Positions 21,026-32,795 of a stretch of DNA of 64,000 nucleotides are shown here, in pieces. The notes under the pieces are model-generated. The model was not told the DNA's origin. It saw only the letters and a list, made by a program, of their open reading frames with translations, and did no database searches. Position numbers and translations under genes: made by a program. This DNA is from Batkoa obscura (lineage: Eukaryota; Entomophthoromycota; Entomophthoromycetes; Entomophthorales; Batkoaceae). Within the stretch, counting starts at the first letter, position 1; each line of letters begins with the position of its first letter. The stretch is taken from the NCBI GenBank assembly GCA_030770535.1, contig JASVEC010000051.1, positions 181,531-245,530 of the forward strand, given 5' to 3'.

Positions 21026-21983
21026 ATGAATACATTAGAAAACAATTTATCATACCAGCCAACAAATCAATTAGACGGAAGGATCGGGGCAGATAACAAT
21101 TCAAATAAAGTGTATGATACTTTAGATGAGTCCATTCAAGAGACTTTAGTAATCTACTTTGAGATAGTCTTAAATACTATAAGCTAATAATTTTTTCAAT
21201 TTATAGTTGAGAGATTTATCAAACATATGGTTAAAGATACAGTTGGTCCTGATGCCAAACAGAGTAAATGACTCATTGAAAGAATGTAGGATTTTTTTTA
21301 TAAAATTCAATACAAGGAAATAATATTAACATTTCAATATACTGATACCATTTTTCTATAGGGGATCTTTGGGGCCCATTATTACTCTGTTTAAGTTTGG
21401 CAATGTAGTTATTTATCAATTTTCAAAAGATCTAAATTAATTTCTCAATTAGTTGTCTAAGCATAGGTGCTCCAGACAAACAGTCAGCTACTGTGTTTAC
21501 TGGGATTTTTGTGATAGTGTGGATAGGTGCCTCAATAGTCACCATTAATTCAAAACTTCTGGGTGGCACTGTGTAGGATTTTAAATTACTTATGCATTTA
21601 TGATTGTTGATTTTTTTTAATAATTCTAGATCATTTTTACAAAGTGTTTGTGTGCTTGGTTATTGTTTGTTTCCATTAAATATTGCTTCTATCTTGGCTT
21701 TGTTTATTAGTAACCTGTTTGTAAGATTGGCTATTTCTATTATTGGGTTCGCTTGGGCTACTTATGGTAAGTTGTTTATTTATTTAGCTATTGCAATTAT
21801 AGTATAAAGATAGTAATAATCATACAATGCGACAATAGCACGTTAATAGAATATTTTATTAATTAAATTTTAGCTTCTACCGGGTTTTTGTCTTCCGTCA
21901 ACTTACCAAACCGTAAAGCATTGGCTGTTTTTCCTATATTTTTATTTTATTTTTTTATATCTTGGATGATCCTGGTCTTATAA
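21026..21983 (+). CDS. YIPF6/Yip4-type Golgi membrane protein
   Basis: Six exons (21026-21148, 21207-21285, 21362-21404, 21462-21572, 21630-21766, 21874-21983) give 200 residues. Family landmarks in order: an acidic N-terminus ending TLDESIQETL, WDLWGPLLLCLSLA (first membrane segment), FVIVWIGASIVTINSKLLGG, SFLQSVCVLGYCLFPLNIAS, then NLPNRKALAVFPIFLFYFF and a closing ISWMILVL. This is the five-helix Yip1 domain of the YIPF6 subgroup, which works with Rab GTPases in Golgi trafficking. Exon 4 begins at 21462 after AAG; the AG ten bases earlier would give a stop. It starts about 150 bp from the start of the divergent FYV7 gene. Confidence 0.87.
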
Positions 21984-22363
21984 TCCTTTTAAAATGAAGT
22001 ATTATATTAATTTTATATATAGCTATCATTTTTATTTTATGACAGATATAGTATCGTTTATATATTATAATGTTTTACTTATGCACCATTATAAATAAAA
22101 TTAAAGCTATTTACAAAAAAATAAAAATTGATAATAGTTATAACCCAATTTATATTTATTTGATCCATTAAAACGCACATTCCTTGTTTAGTTCATAGCT
22201 ATCCAAACTATTAATAAATTACATTCAAGTTTTCAAAACTACAAAATCCAGCTTGAGTTTTTAGTGCAGCAAAAACTTCAAATTTAATTGGTCATTCCAG
22301 CAAGCCTGGAAAGTTTTAACACCAAGTATTATTATTTTCACTTGCTTAATTTAACTTCATATA
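21984..22363. other. Intergenic stretch
   Basis: About 380 bp between YIPF6 and UBC12, AT rich. I see no coding or repeat signal; it should contain the YIPF6 3' end and the UBC12 promoter. Confidence 0.5.
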
Positions 22364-23067
22364 ATGATTAATATATGGAACAAGAAGAAAGAAAAGGTAG
22401 CAGGCGGTGATAATAGAAAGCCGAAAACATCAGCCGCAACTATAAGAGTCCAAAAAGGTAATAAACAAGTCCATATAGCTATTGATTAGCTCTTCGTAAT
22501 ACATTATTAATCCCAAGCTAGATTTGGGCGATTTAGAGCTACCAAAAACAATGGAGATGACTTTCCCAAATCCAGAAGACATATTGAACTTTGAATTGAC
22601 TATCGCCCCAGATGATGGTAAGTTGATCGTCTATTTTAAATTCTTAAACACTAAACCTATTCCAGGTTATTATAGATGTGGTAAGTTTCAATTCAGTTTC
22701 AAAATAAACGCAAACTACCCCCATGAACCACCAAAGGTATTATGCTTAAATAAGGTAACTCACTTTATATACTTAAATTCTAATTCATTAATCTTTAATT
22801 TGCATCTAGATCTACCATCCAAACATTGATTTGAGCGGCAACGTATGTTTAAATGTACTAAGAGAAGATTGGAAACCAGTATTAAATTTAAATACAGTGA
22901 TAGTGGGTCTGCAATTTCTGTTTTTAGAACCCAACCCAGATGACCCACTCAATAAAGATGCTGCTCGTGATTTGCGTGCTGATCCTACTAAATTTGCCTC
23001 TACAGTTCGCCATACGTTGAGGGGTGGAACGCATAATGGAGAAGAATTTGATAGTGTTACTTATTGA
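22364..23067 (+). CDS. UBC12: NEDD8-conjugating enzyme UBC12
   Basis: Four exons (22364-22457, 22522-22617, 22666-22754, 22810-23067) give 178 residues. The start, Met-Ile-Asn-Ile-Trp-Asn-Lys-Lys, matches the N-terminal hook by which UBC12 docks on its NEDD8 E1. The E2 core shows [56 protein letters not shown] with the active-site Cys at residue 106, and [17 protein letters not shown]. The enzyme transfers NEDD8/Rub1 from its E1 to cullins, activating SCF-type ubiquitin ligases. Exon 2 starts after the AG at 22520-22521; earlier AGs give stops. The C-terminus ends in [13 protein letters not shown], slightly different from animal enzymes. Confidence 0.93.
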
Positions 23068-23519
23068 AATAAAGAGTGTTTTTAATATAGCCTAATAGGT
23101 TGTATGTGCTTCTACTAATTAGCGGTAAATCTTATATGATGAGACCAACAGTTGGCTAAATAGCTCTGTTTTTTATTCTCTTATATCTTTAAATATTGTT
23201 TATGCAAATCCAAATTTACTTTAATCTATTTAAGCACATACAACAGTAACTACATGTTTTTTATAAACTATTCATATTTGTCAAATTATATTATTTTTCA
23301 AATATAGAAGCTATCACAATTCAACTTAACAGTGAGTCAATTTTCTTCTTTTATGGAATTTAACCAATAGTTACAAAGTTGAGTCCAAACTTCATGACTT
23401 TTTTAAAAACCTTTGACGTCATATTCTACCTCTATAACACAAAACTAAACTAAGCACAAGGTAGTATTGAGATATAAATTCAAGCGAATGAAGTAATGAT
23501 AAACTTTTATTTAATTTAA
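23068..23519. other. Intergenic promoter region
   Basis: About 450 bp. Holds a CRE-like site (listed separately); otherwise AT-rich with no coding signal. Confidence 0.5.
23414..23421 (+). promoter_or_regulatory. CRE-like palindrome TGACGTCA
   Basis: Perfect bZIP palindrome about 100 bp upstream of the DUF3712 gene start. It is followed by TAT, as is the site at 3292-3299. Confidence 0.45.
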
Positions 23520-25871
23520 ATGAAAGATATAACAACAAACAATAGTACCGAAGTAGAGGATAGTAACGAACCACTTGAAGATGAAAGCACCCTATTACTG
23601 AGCAGCTCAAATGCAACACATTACAATGCCACTGAGCAGATTAAACAAGAAGAAGAGATTCCTCAAATCTTTATATTATTAAGATATATAGAAGTAGTTG
23701 TGTTGCTAGTAATTTTGTTGCTGATTAGTACACCACCCTTTGTAGCGCAACTGGTAGTAAACAAAACAAAAATGGAGATAATAACCACCAATATTTATAG
23801 AGCTACAAACCAAAGCTTTATGGTAAATATCCATGGAAAATTACTAAGTCCAATTGGGGCAAAAGGGTATACATATCCTAGTAAAATGACTGTAAATTAT
23901 AATGGGAAAGAAATAGGGCTGATTAATTTACCAAAGTTGGATATCAGTTCAAAAGAAAATGAGATATTTATAAGTGATAAATTCATTATTAAAGATCAAG
24001 AAGCTTTGAGTCAATTTTCGATGGACCTTATAACGGAAAAGAAGCTGAAATGGACAGTACAGGGTTATTTGGATATATATGCATTTTGGATGCGACTAAA
24101 GGGTATTTATTTGAAGCAAGAGATGGAGTTGATGGGGATGGATGGGCTCAAAGGCATTCAAATAAAAAGCATTAATTTACCAGGTAATCATGAATTAGGT
24201 GGAATCAAAATTGAAGCGAAGACAAATCTATTTAACCCAAGTAATAATGAGTTACAACTTGGTAGTGTAAAATATGGTATGTTTTATAAAGGGATAATGA
24301 TAAGCGAAGTGATAGCAAATAATCTAAAATTGATTATTGGGGATAATGAACTAAATTTGAATGGAAGAATATTAAGACAAAGCGATAGTAAAAACTTGAA
24401 AGTTGTTAGTGAGTTTGTAACTAGGTTTATAAGGGGAGATACTATTCCAATTTTGATAAAAGGTCTCGATCTATACCCTAGCATAGTATGGCTAAAATCA
24501 GCTATACTAAAGCATGAAGTGGAATTAGATTATGTCAATCCAGACATTAAAGACTTTGTAAAAGATATCGATATTTTAACTATGGCTACTGATTTTACAC
24601 ATGAAAGCTCATTTAGGCCAATATTAGCATCCAATATTTCAGCAAAAATAGATTCTCCCTTTGATTTTCCTTATGACATCATCGAAATTAAAGAAAATTT
24701 AAATTTATATAAGAATTCAAAATTTATGGCACAACTTCAAGTACCGTTTACACAGGCCAAAACAATAAGAAATGGCAAAGATATTAAAGTATTGAATAGT
24801 TTTGATCATATCCCATTGAATGTAAATGAGGAAAATAAAGACTTATTTGAAAAGTTCATTACTGAGATGGTATATTTAGATAAATCTACAGTGCACGTTT
24901 TAGGCCAAGTGGATACAGTGGTCCGTACTGATATTGGAGATTTACAATTATCAGGCATTAAATTAGATGTCAGTATGAATTTTCCAGGTATGAAAGGGAT
25001 GAAGGACCCACCACCAAAGCTGAGTGATTTGAAAGTTGTAGGCTCTGATTTTAATAAGATTTTATTTAAGTCTCAAGTTATTATTGAAAACCCTACAACG
25101 TTTTCTGGGAAGCTGGGGGATGTTCAATTGCTTATTTATTATCAAGATGTACAGGTTGGTAAAGTAATTATCACCCAGTTTCAGTTGAAAACTCAAGCCA
25201 AAAGCTATTTAACTGCCATTGGCTATTTTCAGTTACCAGATTGTAGATTTAGTTATTGTTATAAAAAAAAGGATTTAATTACCCAGGATTTCTTGTCAAA
25301 ATATATCAATGGTAAGTAATGTTTATTTAATATAATAACATAGCAATAATCCTTTACTTTAGGTGAAAATATGCTAGTTGATTCCTTAGGCTATATGAAT
25401 ACAAGTGATAAAGAGGCGCTTTTACCAGCACTGTCACAACTAAATTATAGTATGGCAGTACCCAAAATACCAAAAGAGTTATTAAAGAGTAGTAAATTTA
25501 GTATCTTTGGTGGAGGAGTAACTTTGCAATTGATTAATCCATTTGATAATGTAGTTATCAAAATAACAAAGATGAATGCTTTGGCTTATCACAATGAGAA
25601 CCTCACCGCAGAGATTAAATTAGATTTTGAAAGTAAAGATCCTAAATTAAACCCCACTAGTTTAAAGCCCATTTTTATTCAACCTCAGCAATCTATAGTT
25701 ACACAACCTTTACCTATTCACCTTTTAAGTACTTCTTGGAGTTTAGTCTGGGATGCAATTGGCGGAAACCTTAGCCTTAACCTTACGGTGGGCTTGAATT
25801 TACATATCAATGATTACTCGTTTTACCTAAATTTTACAAAAAATGATGTGGCTTCTAAGGTCACATTTTAA
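23520..25871 (+). CDS. DUF3712/LEA-2-like membrane protein (Tag1-like)
   Basis: Two exons (23520-25311 and 25363-25871) give 766 residues. The first 48 residues are acidic with an LLLSS patch. One membrane segment follows at about 51-72 (YIEVVVLLVILLLI). The rest would lie in the lumen: repeated beta-rich LEA-2-like units with patterns such as INLPGNHELGGIKIEAKTNL and VIIENPTTFSGKLGDVQLLI. This matches fungal DUF3712 proteins of the vacuolar membrane, including yeast Tag1, which is tied to ending autophagy. The function here is inferred from the family only. The intron is 51 bp. Codon use and length look healthy, and there is no sign of damage. Confidence 0.7.
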
Positions 25872-26750
25872 GTTATTAAAAATAAACAGGAGCATGTTTT
25901 TTATGTAATTTTAAATTTAGTTTTTTAAAGTAAATAGTACTAGTTTGGATTGGCTGGTTATAGAAGATGACTTAAAGAGAACGATGAAGTACTGTGCATT
26001 GTTTTACAAAGCTAGAAAAGTGTTCATTTTAGATAAATCAAACAAAGGATAGAGTCAAAAGGAAATAGATGAAGTGATAAAACAAATGATTCAAGTGTTG
26101 AACAATGGGCAAGCTGTCAAAACAAGAAATATTTAAGCAAAACGAAAAGCACTGCAGATTCCCTTAAAGAAATTTTAAAAGTGATTTAGTTTAGAAAGGT
26201 ATAATTGAGATTTAGTACGGTTGTTTGAAAATTTTAGTCAAATTTAGCGGTTGTTAAAATCAAATTTTTTCCAGTTGCTTAGGTTTAAGTTAATAAAATT
26301 ACTGTAGCTAAAATAAATAATAAAAGCTAAATTAGAAGATGTATTTTTTATTTCATTATTTTTCTTGCTTTCAGATACAAATATTTGTCCTTGTTTTACA
26401 TTATAATAAATCAAACTTAGAAAAAGTTGAACTTTAAGTTATGTTAAGCCCATATTCAGATATTTGGGTGATTCCTACGATTATATAATAATATTTCATT
26501 TAAAAAGCTTTATATTTGTACCCCTCTCACTTCAATTTTAGACTAATTTACTACCTTATATTTAATATACTAGTCGATACCTTAGTTTATGTGCGAGAAT
26601 AAGTCCAATGATTAAAATTTTTAATTAAAATGAATTTATTTAAATTGTATTCCGCAAGAACTTCAAAGAAAAGCTACTTGTTATATAGAACACCTCATCT
26701 ACCTTGAAATAAAATCTCTGCTTAAATTTTGTTACAAATAAAAACAGTAA
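25872..26750. other. Intergenic stretch with a decayed coding remnant
   Basis: Beyond the DUF3712 gene, about 25950-26190 reads in one forward frame as a charged, helical stretch (for example DWLVIEDDLKRTMKYCALFY) with a few stops. It looks like an old gene fragment, but I cannot name a family. The rest shows nothing. Confidence 0.35.
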
Positions 26751-26852
26751 ATGGAGATGTATTTTTGTGTTTAAGAGTTTTACTAATAATCTTTCCGCTC
26801 AAATAGCACTTAAGGAATGAAAAAGTAATGAAACCAAAAAAACACCCCCAAA
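26751..26852 (-). mobile_element. MITE-like element, copy 8
   Basis: Reverse copy of about 102 bp with ends TGGAGATGT and ACACCCCCA; the core is well kept. Confidence 0.75.
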
Positions 26853-27926
26853 TTCTAAAATCCACTTACAAAAGTGCACCATGATACAGCAGATTGGTTA
26901 AAGCGTTGTTTACCTATGAACCTTATGATTTTATTAACTAGATATTAAGCTCCTCTTAAACTTGGTAAAAAAACTCAATATATCACTTTATTTGAATGAC
27001 ATCAGCTATTTACTTTGTTAAAATACTCAAGCATTCCTTCTGTGTCCAGTTCATACTCATCACATACCAGAAATAAACCATCACTATATTTGCTTTAATA
27101 GAAAGTTTCTCATTCACTCAATTGATCACCAGTTTGTAAATATCTTACCCTAGCCTTCTAATTCAATACTATTAGCTAATCCTAGTGATATAGTTCTAGC
27201 TGATATCGAAATTGCAGGTTTGATATCTTAACTATGTCTTTAGTTTAACATATAAGGATGTACCTTTGTGTTTAAGGGTTTTACCAACAATTTTTTTGCC
27301 CAAATGGTGCTTAGAAGATGGAAAAGGTGATGAAGCAAAAAAAAACATCCCTATATTTATACATAATTTACCTTAATACAGTAAATTTTTACTTATAATG
27401 AATTAATTCTTGGTATTCTTTTCATCGAATCCATTTCCTAACACGAAAGTATCATAGTTTTTAGGAAATTGATAAGAACAAATCCAAATACCAATTTTGA
27501 TAGAAAATGATTTATAGTATGGAGGTAGGGATCACATTTGATTTAGCTATATCCAAGGTTCAACTTTCTTCCGAGACTATTTATAGTTCTTTTAGTTCTA
27601 TTTCAACTTAATTAATTATTCATTTGAGATTAAAATTTAGCTAAAAAAAAGATAAGCTTAAAGACTCATTGTTTAAAAACCAACCAGAAAGACAATGGGC
27701 TCTAAAAACTATCATGAATCAGGTCTTAATAGAACTGTAATAAACGTACTACAAAATTGTAAAGCTAAGAAAGCTATAGAATAAGGGCTTTTTTGCTTAA
27801 TTTAAACTTAACAATGAAATAATGTTGATTTAAATCTCAACCAAACTAAAAAAATATAGTCTTTAACAAAGCCTTTGAACTTACACATATCAGGTAAAGT
27901 AGAAAAAAGGATTGTAGTAAAGCTGA
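26853..27926. other. Intergenic stretch upstream of the lipase
   Basis: Contains one element copy (listed). The last 500 bp resemble the sequence upstream of the dead lipase copy around 30080-30600, including a CCAAGGTTCA motif, so the tandem duplication included the promoter. Confidence 0.5.
27250..27355 (-). mobile_element. MITE-like element, copy 9
   Basis: Reverse copy of about 106 bp starting TATAAGGATGT and ending ACATCCCTATA, flanked by TA. Confidence 0.75.
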
Positions 27927-27933
27927 TATAAAT
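27927..27933 (+). promoter_or_regulatory. TATA box of the secreted lipase
   Basis: TATAAAT 52 bp before the lipase ATG at 27979, the same spacing as in the MFS genes. Confidence 0.4.
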
Positions 27934-27978
27934 TGACCGAATGGTCAAAAATAAAAAATAAAAACAATTTTTATTTAA

Positions 27979-28962
27979 ATGTTTAAACTACTTATCTTCA
28001 TATTATTAGTTCAAAGTTTGATCAGCCAAGCTATATTAAAAAGCAGCAACAATGAACGTTTACCTGACACTACAAATGATCCAAACTTGGCTGCTTTTGT
28101 TAATGGCTTAAAATCAATAAACAATACCATTCTACATGATGACCCAATCAATCCCCGTAGCTTTATGTTTTCAAATTTAAAATTCAGCACCCCAGCTGAA
28201 GCCAAAAGAATTTCTAGGTTTACTGCCGCGGCCTATTGCTCTAGCCTTACATTAAAAAGTTGGACATGTACTCACTGTAAAGTGTTAGGCCCTGGTATAC
28301 AAGTTAAGCATATATTTGAAGACTTTATTACTGGGGGTAGAGGGTTTTTGGCTGTAGATGAATTCAAAAAACAAATTATTTTATCATTTAAAGGCGGTGG
28401 CAACATACAGAACTTTATTTTCGGTAGTAATCTTTTACTGACACCATTTTCAGTTGGAAATGGTGGCAACAATGTTTACGTACAATCTGGTTTAAAAATT
28501 TCCTTGGGTGCATTATTACCAAAATTTATAAATGAGTTTGGAGCTTTAATAAGAGGACGTGATAACTACAAAATTATTATTACAGGCTATTCCTTAGGTG
28601 CTGGTATTGCTACTTTAGCATCAATTGAACTTAAAAATGCTTTTAATTTAAGTTGGGGTAGAATGGAGTTATATACTTATGGTGGATTCAGAGTGGGAAA
28701 TGTGGGTTTTGCTCAATGGTTTAATGCTCAACCATTAACAGTAGCTCGTGTTGTTAATAATAGAGATCCTGTGCCACATACCCCTCTGCGTATACTTGGC
28801 TTTGCTCATTATAGCAATGAGATGTGGTTAGACAATGGCAAAACAGTTATTTGTAAAACTAATACTTTAGAAGATCCTGATTGCTCAGAGTCTAAAATGC
28901 CTCTCTTCAATATTCTTGATCACATATTTTATTATGATTTCTTATTTCCACAAATATGCTAA
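27979..28962 (+). CDS. Secreted class 3 (Rhizomucor-type) lipase
   Basis: Intronless, 327 residues. An N-terminal signal peptide (LLIFILLVQSLISQA) is followed by a propeptide-like stretch and the alpha/beta hydrolase fold of fungal class 3 lipases. The nucleophile elbow is TGYSLGAG with Ser at residue 205. The acid is Asp 263 in NNRDPVPHTP and the base is His 315 in DHIFYY, so the triad is complete. The sequence FTAAAYCSS resembles the start of the mature Rhizomucor enzyme. Several Cys residues (CTHCKVLGPG, late pairs near the C-terminus) suggest disulfides outside the cell. It should hydrolyse triglycerides or related lipid esters outside the cell. A dead tandem copy follows at 30603-31588. 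Confidence 0.9.
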   Translation: MFKLLIFILLVQSLISQAILKSSNNERLPDTTNDPNLAAFVNGLKSINNTILHDDPINPRSFMFSNLKFSTPAEAKRISRFTAAAYCSSLTLKSWTCTHCKVLGPGIQVKHIFEDFITGGRGFLAVDEFKKQIILSFKGGGNIQNFIFGSNLLLTPFSVGNGGNNVYVQSGLKISLGALLPKFINEFGALIRGRDNYKIIITGYSLGAGIATLASIELKNAFNLSWGRMELYTYGGFRVGNVGFAQWFNAQPLTVARVVNNRDPVPHTPLRILGFAHYSNEMWLDNGKTVICKTNTLEDPDCSESKMPLFNILDHIFYYDFLFPQIC

Positions 28963-29302
28963 TTTATACTTATTTTTAACAAAAATATTGTATACTAGAA
29001 CTACATCAAATTAAATTGGATTTAGACTTAAAATCATGTTTTTTTATTGTATACTATAAAGTTTCATTAACTATTATATTATATTATTAGCGATAAAAAG
29101 TTAAATTTTGTACATAAATAATGTTTATTGAATTTTTTTAGCCTAGTCAAGGTTTTAGTCAAGAATCCACATTAATAATTATAAGGCTGCCACCTATAAG
29201 CTAAAAGAACAGGATACTGCAAGTTCTTGGCTTATATTTATTTTTGCTAATTGTGATTTATATTCGCCAATAAAACAATTGAAAGTTTTGACCCTTTCAA
29301 CA

Positions 29303-29404
29303 ATGGGGATATATTTTTATGTTTAAGAATTTTACTACAATCTTTCCACTCAAATAGCGCTTGAAAAATGGAAAAAGTAATGAAACCAAAAAAAACAGCT
29401 CCAA
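29303..29404 (-). mobile_element. MITE-like element, copy 10
   Basis: Reverse copy of about 102 bp starting ATGGGGATATA. The right end is slightly changed (ACAGCTCCA). Confidence 0.75.
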
Positions 29405-29578
29405 TTTTGAATAAAATTACAGGCTTTTAAGATAATACTGGTTACATGCTTTGGTTATTATAGTTTCTTTATAATGGCTTGCAATACTGAATAAAATCGT
29501 TATTTAATATATAAAGATTCAAACTTTTAAGCTTTTTTTGAACTTTCTTTAGTTACACTTAGTAACTATTAATAAAGA

Positions 29579-29682
29579 TATGGGGATGTTTTTTTAACTT
29601 CATTACTTTTTTCATCTTTTAAGCACTATTTGAACAGAAAAATTATTAGCAAAATTCTTAAACACAAAAATACATCGTTATA
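29579..29682 (+). mobile_element. MITE-like element, copy 11 (tandem with copy 12)
   Basis: Forward copy starting TATGGGGATGT and ending ACATCGTTATA, flanked by TA. Only 6 bp separate it from the next copy in the same orientation. Confidence 0.8.
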
Positions 29683-29688
29683 TTGTAA

Positions 29689-29795
29689 TATGGGGATGCT
29701 TTTTTTATTTTATCACTTTTTTCATTTTTTAATAAGTGCTATCTGAGCAGAAAGATTGTTAGTAAAATTCTTAAACAAAAAAATACATCCCCATA
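29689..29795 (+). mobile_element. MITE-like element, copy 12 (tandem with copy 11)
   Basis: Forward copy with intact ends TATGGGGATG and ACATCCCCATA. It has a short AATA-type insertion in the middle relative to most copies. Confidence 0.8.
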
Positions 29796-30602
29796 TCTTT
29801 TATTGTCTTTATTTTTTTCATTCATTATAAAATAAATGATTTTTTGTTAAAATAATTATCCTTTAATGTTTTTAAGTACTAATAGAAAACCAAAAGATTC
29901 AGAAAATCCAAATCATTTTGTGAATTCTAGGTGTGTTACTATGTAGTAAACGCTTAAGTCATTAAAAATAATTTTTAGTTTCTTTTTTATAATGATTTAT
30001 TTATAAGCAAATCTTTGAGAATTCCTCAAGGAATTGATTTAACAAAGTTTAACGGCTATTGCAGTTCTTTTGTGAAATATTTGACTGTCTTTACGAGTAA
30101 TTTTTTGCTTTGATAAAACATAAAATTAGACTTGAAGATATCAAATTGTTTGTTTAACTGTAAAAGTACTGCCAGTCAATTTTTGGAAAGAATTGTAATA
30201 GTTGTAAAATTATATTGATAAAAAGTAGATATAAAACTGCTGTAGCTCTTTTACGATATGTTTAACGGCTCATTTAAGAGAAAAATAACGTTAAAATTCA
30301 GCCTAAATATACCAATTGGATTTTAATTATAAAAACAACTTATATTTATAAAATCACCACTAGAAAAGTCGCAAAAAGTTACAGTAACTGCAATATGGAT
30401 TTCTATACCCAAGGTTCATTTATTTCCCGAATACTAAAAAATAATGTCAAATATTATAAAAGAAGGCTTTTCGTTTAATTTTAAAAGTATGAAATTATAC
30501 TTAATTAAATCTAAATCAAACTAAAAATTCAATACTTGGATCTAAACAAACTTATAAATTAACAAAATAAAAACAAAATAAAAAATAAAAACAACTTCTG
30601 TT

Positions 30603-31588
30603 ATGGTATCTGATTTAATAACCTTTTTATTGTTACTCATTTAATGTTTAGCCAGTTAAAATATTATTTAAAGTAATAAGGAGGTGAACTCTCCCGACAT
30701 TACAAACAATTTTAAATCCTTAATATATCTGGATAAATTAAAGTAATTAAGAATACGATTATAAATAATAAGTCAATCAGTCCTCGTTGATTTACAGTAT
30801 CAAATTTAAAAATGGCTAATTTACAAGAAATCAAAAGAATACCTAGATATGCAACTGCAGGCTATTGTTCTAACCATAGATTAAAAAACTGGGATTGTAA
30901 TCACTGTAAAACATTAGATCTTGATATCCAAGTGAAACATAAATTTTATGAACTTTATACTGGAAGTAAAGGATTTTTAACTATAGACAAAGCCGGAAAA
31001 CAAACTATTGTATCACTTAGAAATAGTATTGAATTAAAAATTTTGCCAATAATGCTAATATGTTACTATCATCATATTCAGTTGGAAATGGCAATACTGA
31101 TATTCACACACACACTGTCCTTAAAAATCCACTATATAAGGTATTGAAAAAGTTCATAAGTGAGTTTGGAGCTTTATCAAAAGAACATGTTAACTACGAA
31201 ACTACTATTATAGGATATTTGTTTGAACTTAGTATTAGTACTTTAGTATTAATCGAATTTAGAAGTGTTTTTAATTTAAGTTGGGATATAATGGAGTTGT
31301 ATACTTATGATGGATTCAGAGTGGGGAATGTGGGTTTTGCTCAATGGTTTAATACCCAACTATTAACAATAGCTCGTGTACCAATGGTAAAGACTTTATA
31401 TCACATTTCCCCCAGGTTTACTTGACCATGCTCACCATCATAACGAGATGTTTTTAGATAATAGTAGAACAACTATTTGTAAAATTAATGCTTCAGAGGA
31501 TTGAAATTGCGCAGCGTCTAAAGCACCATTTTTGAATATTCTTGATTGCATCTTTTACTACAATTATCCATTTTCTAGATTTTACTAA
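30603..31588 (+). pseudogene. Decayed tandem copy of the secreted lipase
   Basis: About the same length as the lipase at 27979-28962 and similar throughout: KRIPRYATAGYCSNHRLKNW, GAL after EFG, then YDGFRVGNVGFAQWFN near the end, closing close to 31588. The signal peptide frame is interrupted soon after the ATG, and at least one frameshift lies near the middle. The catalytic elbow has changed from GYSLGAG to GYLFELS, so the nucleophile Ser is gone. Dead beyond doubt; similarity to the intact copy remains high enough to align by eye. Confidence 0.88.
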
Positions 31589-32513
31589 TTTGTATTTATT
31601 TAAACTAGAATACTGTATAATAAAGTTATCAAAAGTTACATTAAATTCAAAGTAAATAGCTATAAAACATCTTTTTATTTTTTGTTAAAGTTTCGTTAGT
31701 CATTTTTTAATAATATTTGAAACAAAAAGGTTTAAACTTGTATGTCTGAATAATATTGAAAATAATTTTTCAAGCTTATTTAGAGTTAATTTGCGAACTC
31801 ATTTGGTAGTTACAAGACTATTTGCAGACAAGATAAGGTGGAGGTTATAAATTTTTGACCTATGTCCACTCTTGGAATAAAATTTTAATGATTTTCTGTA
31901 TATTCAGTAGCCTCAATAGCTTCAAATCCTGAGATGTTTGAAATATGATCTATGTATTTACTCAAATTATAATATTTCAATCGATCTTGATTATTCAAAA
32001 AATAATAGTAAGTTTCCAAATAAAAACAAGGGTTAATATTGGTTAACGTGGGACGATTACGAACTAAATAATTTTTACTTTTTAGTTTACTACTAAAATA
32101 AATTAAGAGGTGTTAGAGTAATTTATGAATTTTGTTATCTACTTCAAATATAAAAAGTATCAAACTCAATTTCAATTTCAATTTCATTGCTTAGCAGTTA
32201 TTAGTGATTTGATCGCTTGTATGTTTCTTAATCTATTATATAAATGGTATGAAAATGTATACATAATAATAGGAATCAAATTCTACTCTACTTACATCAA
32301 TTAATACTATAATTGATTAATAACTAAAATTATTTCTAGTCAAATTATTTTAATTGCTATTTATACTTGATTATTGCTTGATGTAAATCAGCAAAAGTGC
32401 TAATAAAAATGCATCTGCTACTTCATTAGCACTTGATCCTGATTTATAACCTTGGCATAAAAAACTGGAATAAAATTGAGCCTCGTGTGTAAATTAACTC
32501 ATTAATAAGTTCA

Positions 32514-32619
32514 AGAGGATGCTATCTAAGTGTTTTTGATTTCATCATTTTGTCCATTTTTAAAGCGTTTTGAGCAGAAAAATACTAGTAAATTTATTAA
32601 ATAAAAGACGCCTCATATT
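32514..32619 (+). mobile_element. MITE-like element, copy 13 (diverged)
   Basis: Forward copy with a short insertion near the left end. The core (GCGTTTTGAGCAGAAAAAT) is recognisable and the end reads GACGCCTCATA. Confidence 0.6.
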
Positions 32620-32704
32620 AACTTTTATTAATTAGCTCATTTTTATCCTACTAAAAATCGAAAAAAACTATCGATTACTATTACAAAAAACAAAAATTGA
32701 ATAA

Positions 32705-32795
32705 ACAGATGTCTTTTTTATTTAAGTTTTACAAACGATTTTTACATTCAATAGCGTTTAAAAAGTGGAAAAATCGTTAAAAAAAGAGATTTACT
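32705..32795 (-). mobile_element. MITE-like element, copy 14 (diverged, shortened)
   Basis: Reverse copy starting CAGATGTCTTTTTTATTTAA, with a recognisable AATAGCGTTTAAAAAGTGG core. The right terminal repeat is lost. Confidence 0.55.

Larger units (their letters stand above)
28963..30602. other. Intergenic stretch between the lipase copies
   Basis: Contains three element copies (listed). The part from about 30080 to 30600 resembles the lipase promoter region upstream of 27979. No coding signal otherwise. Confidence 0.5.
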
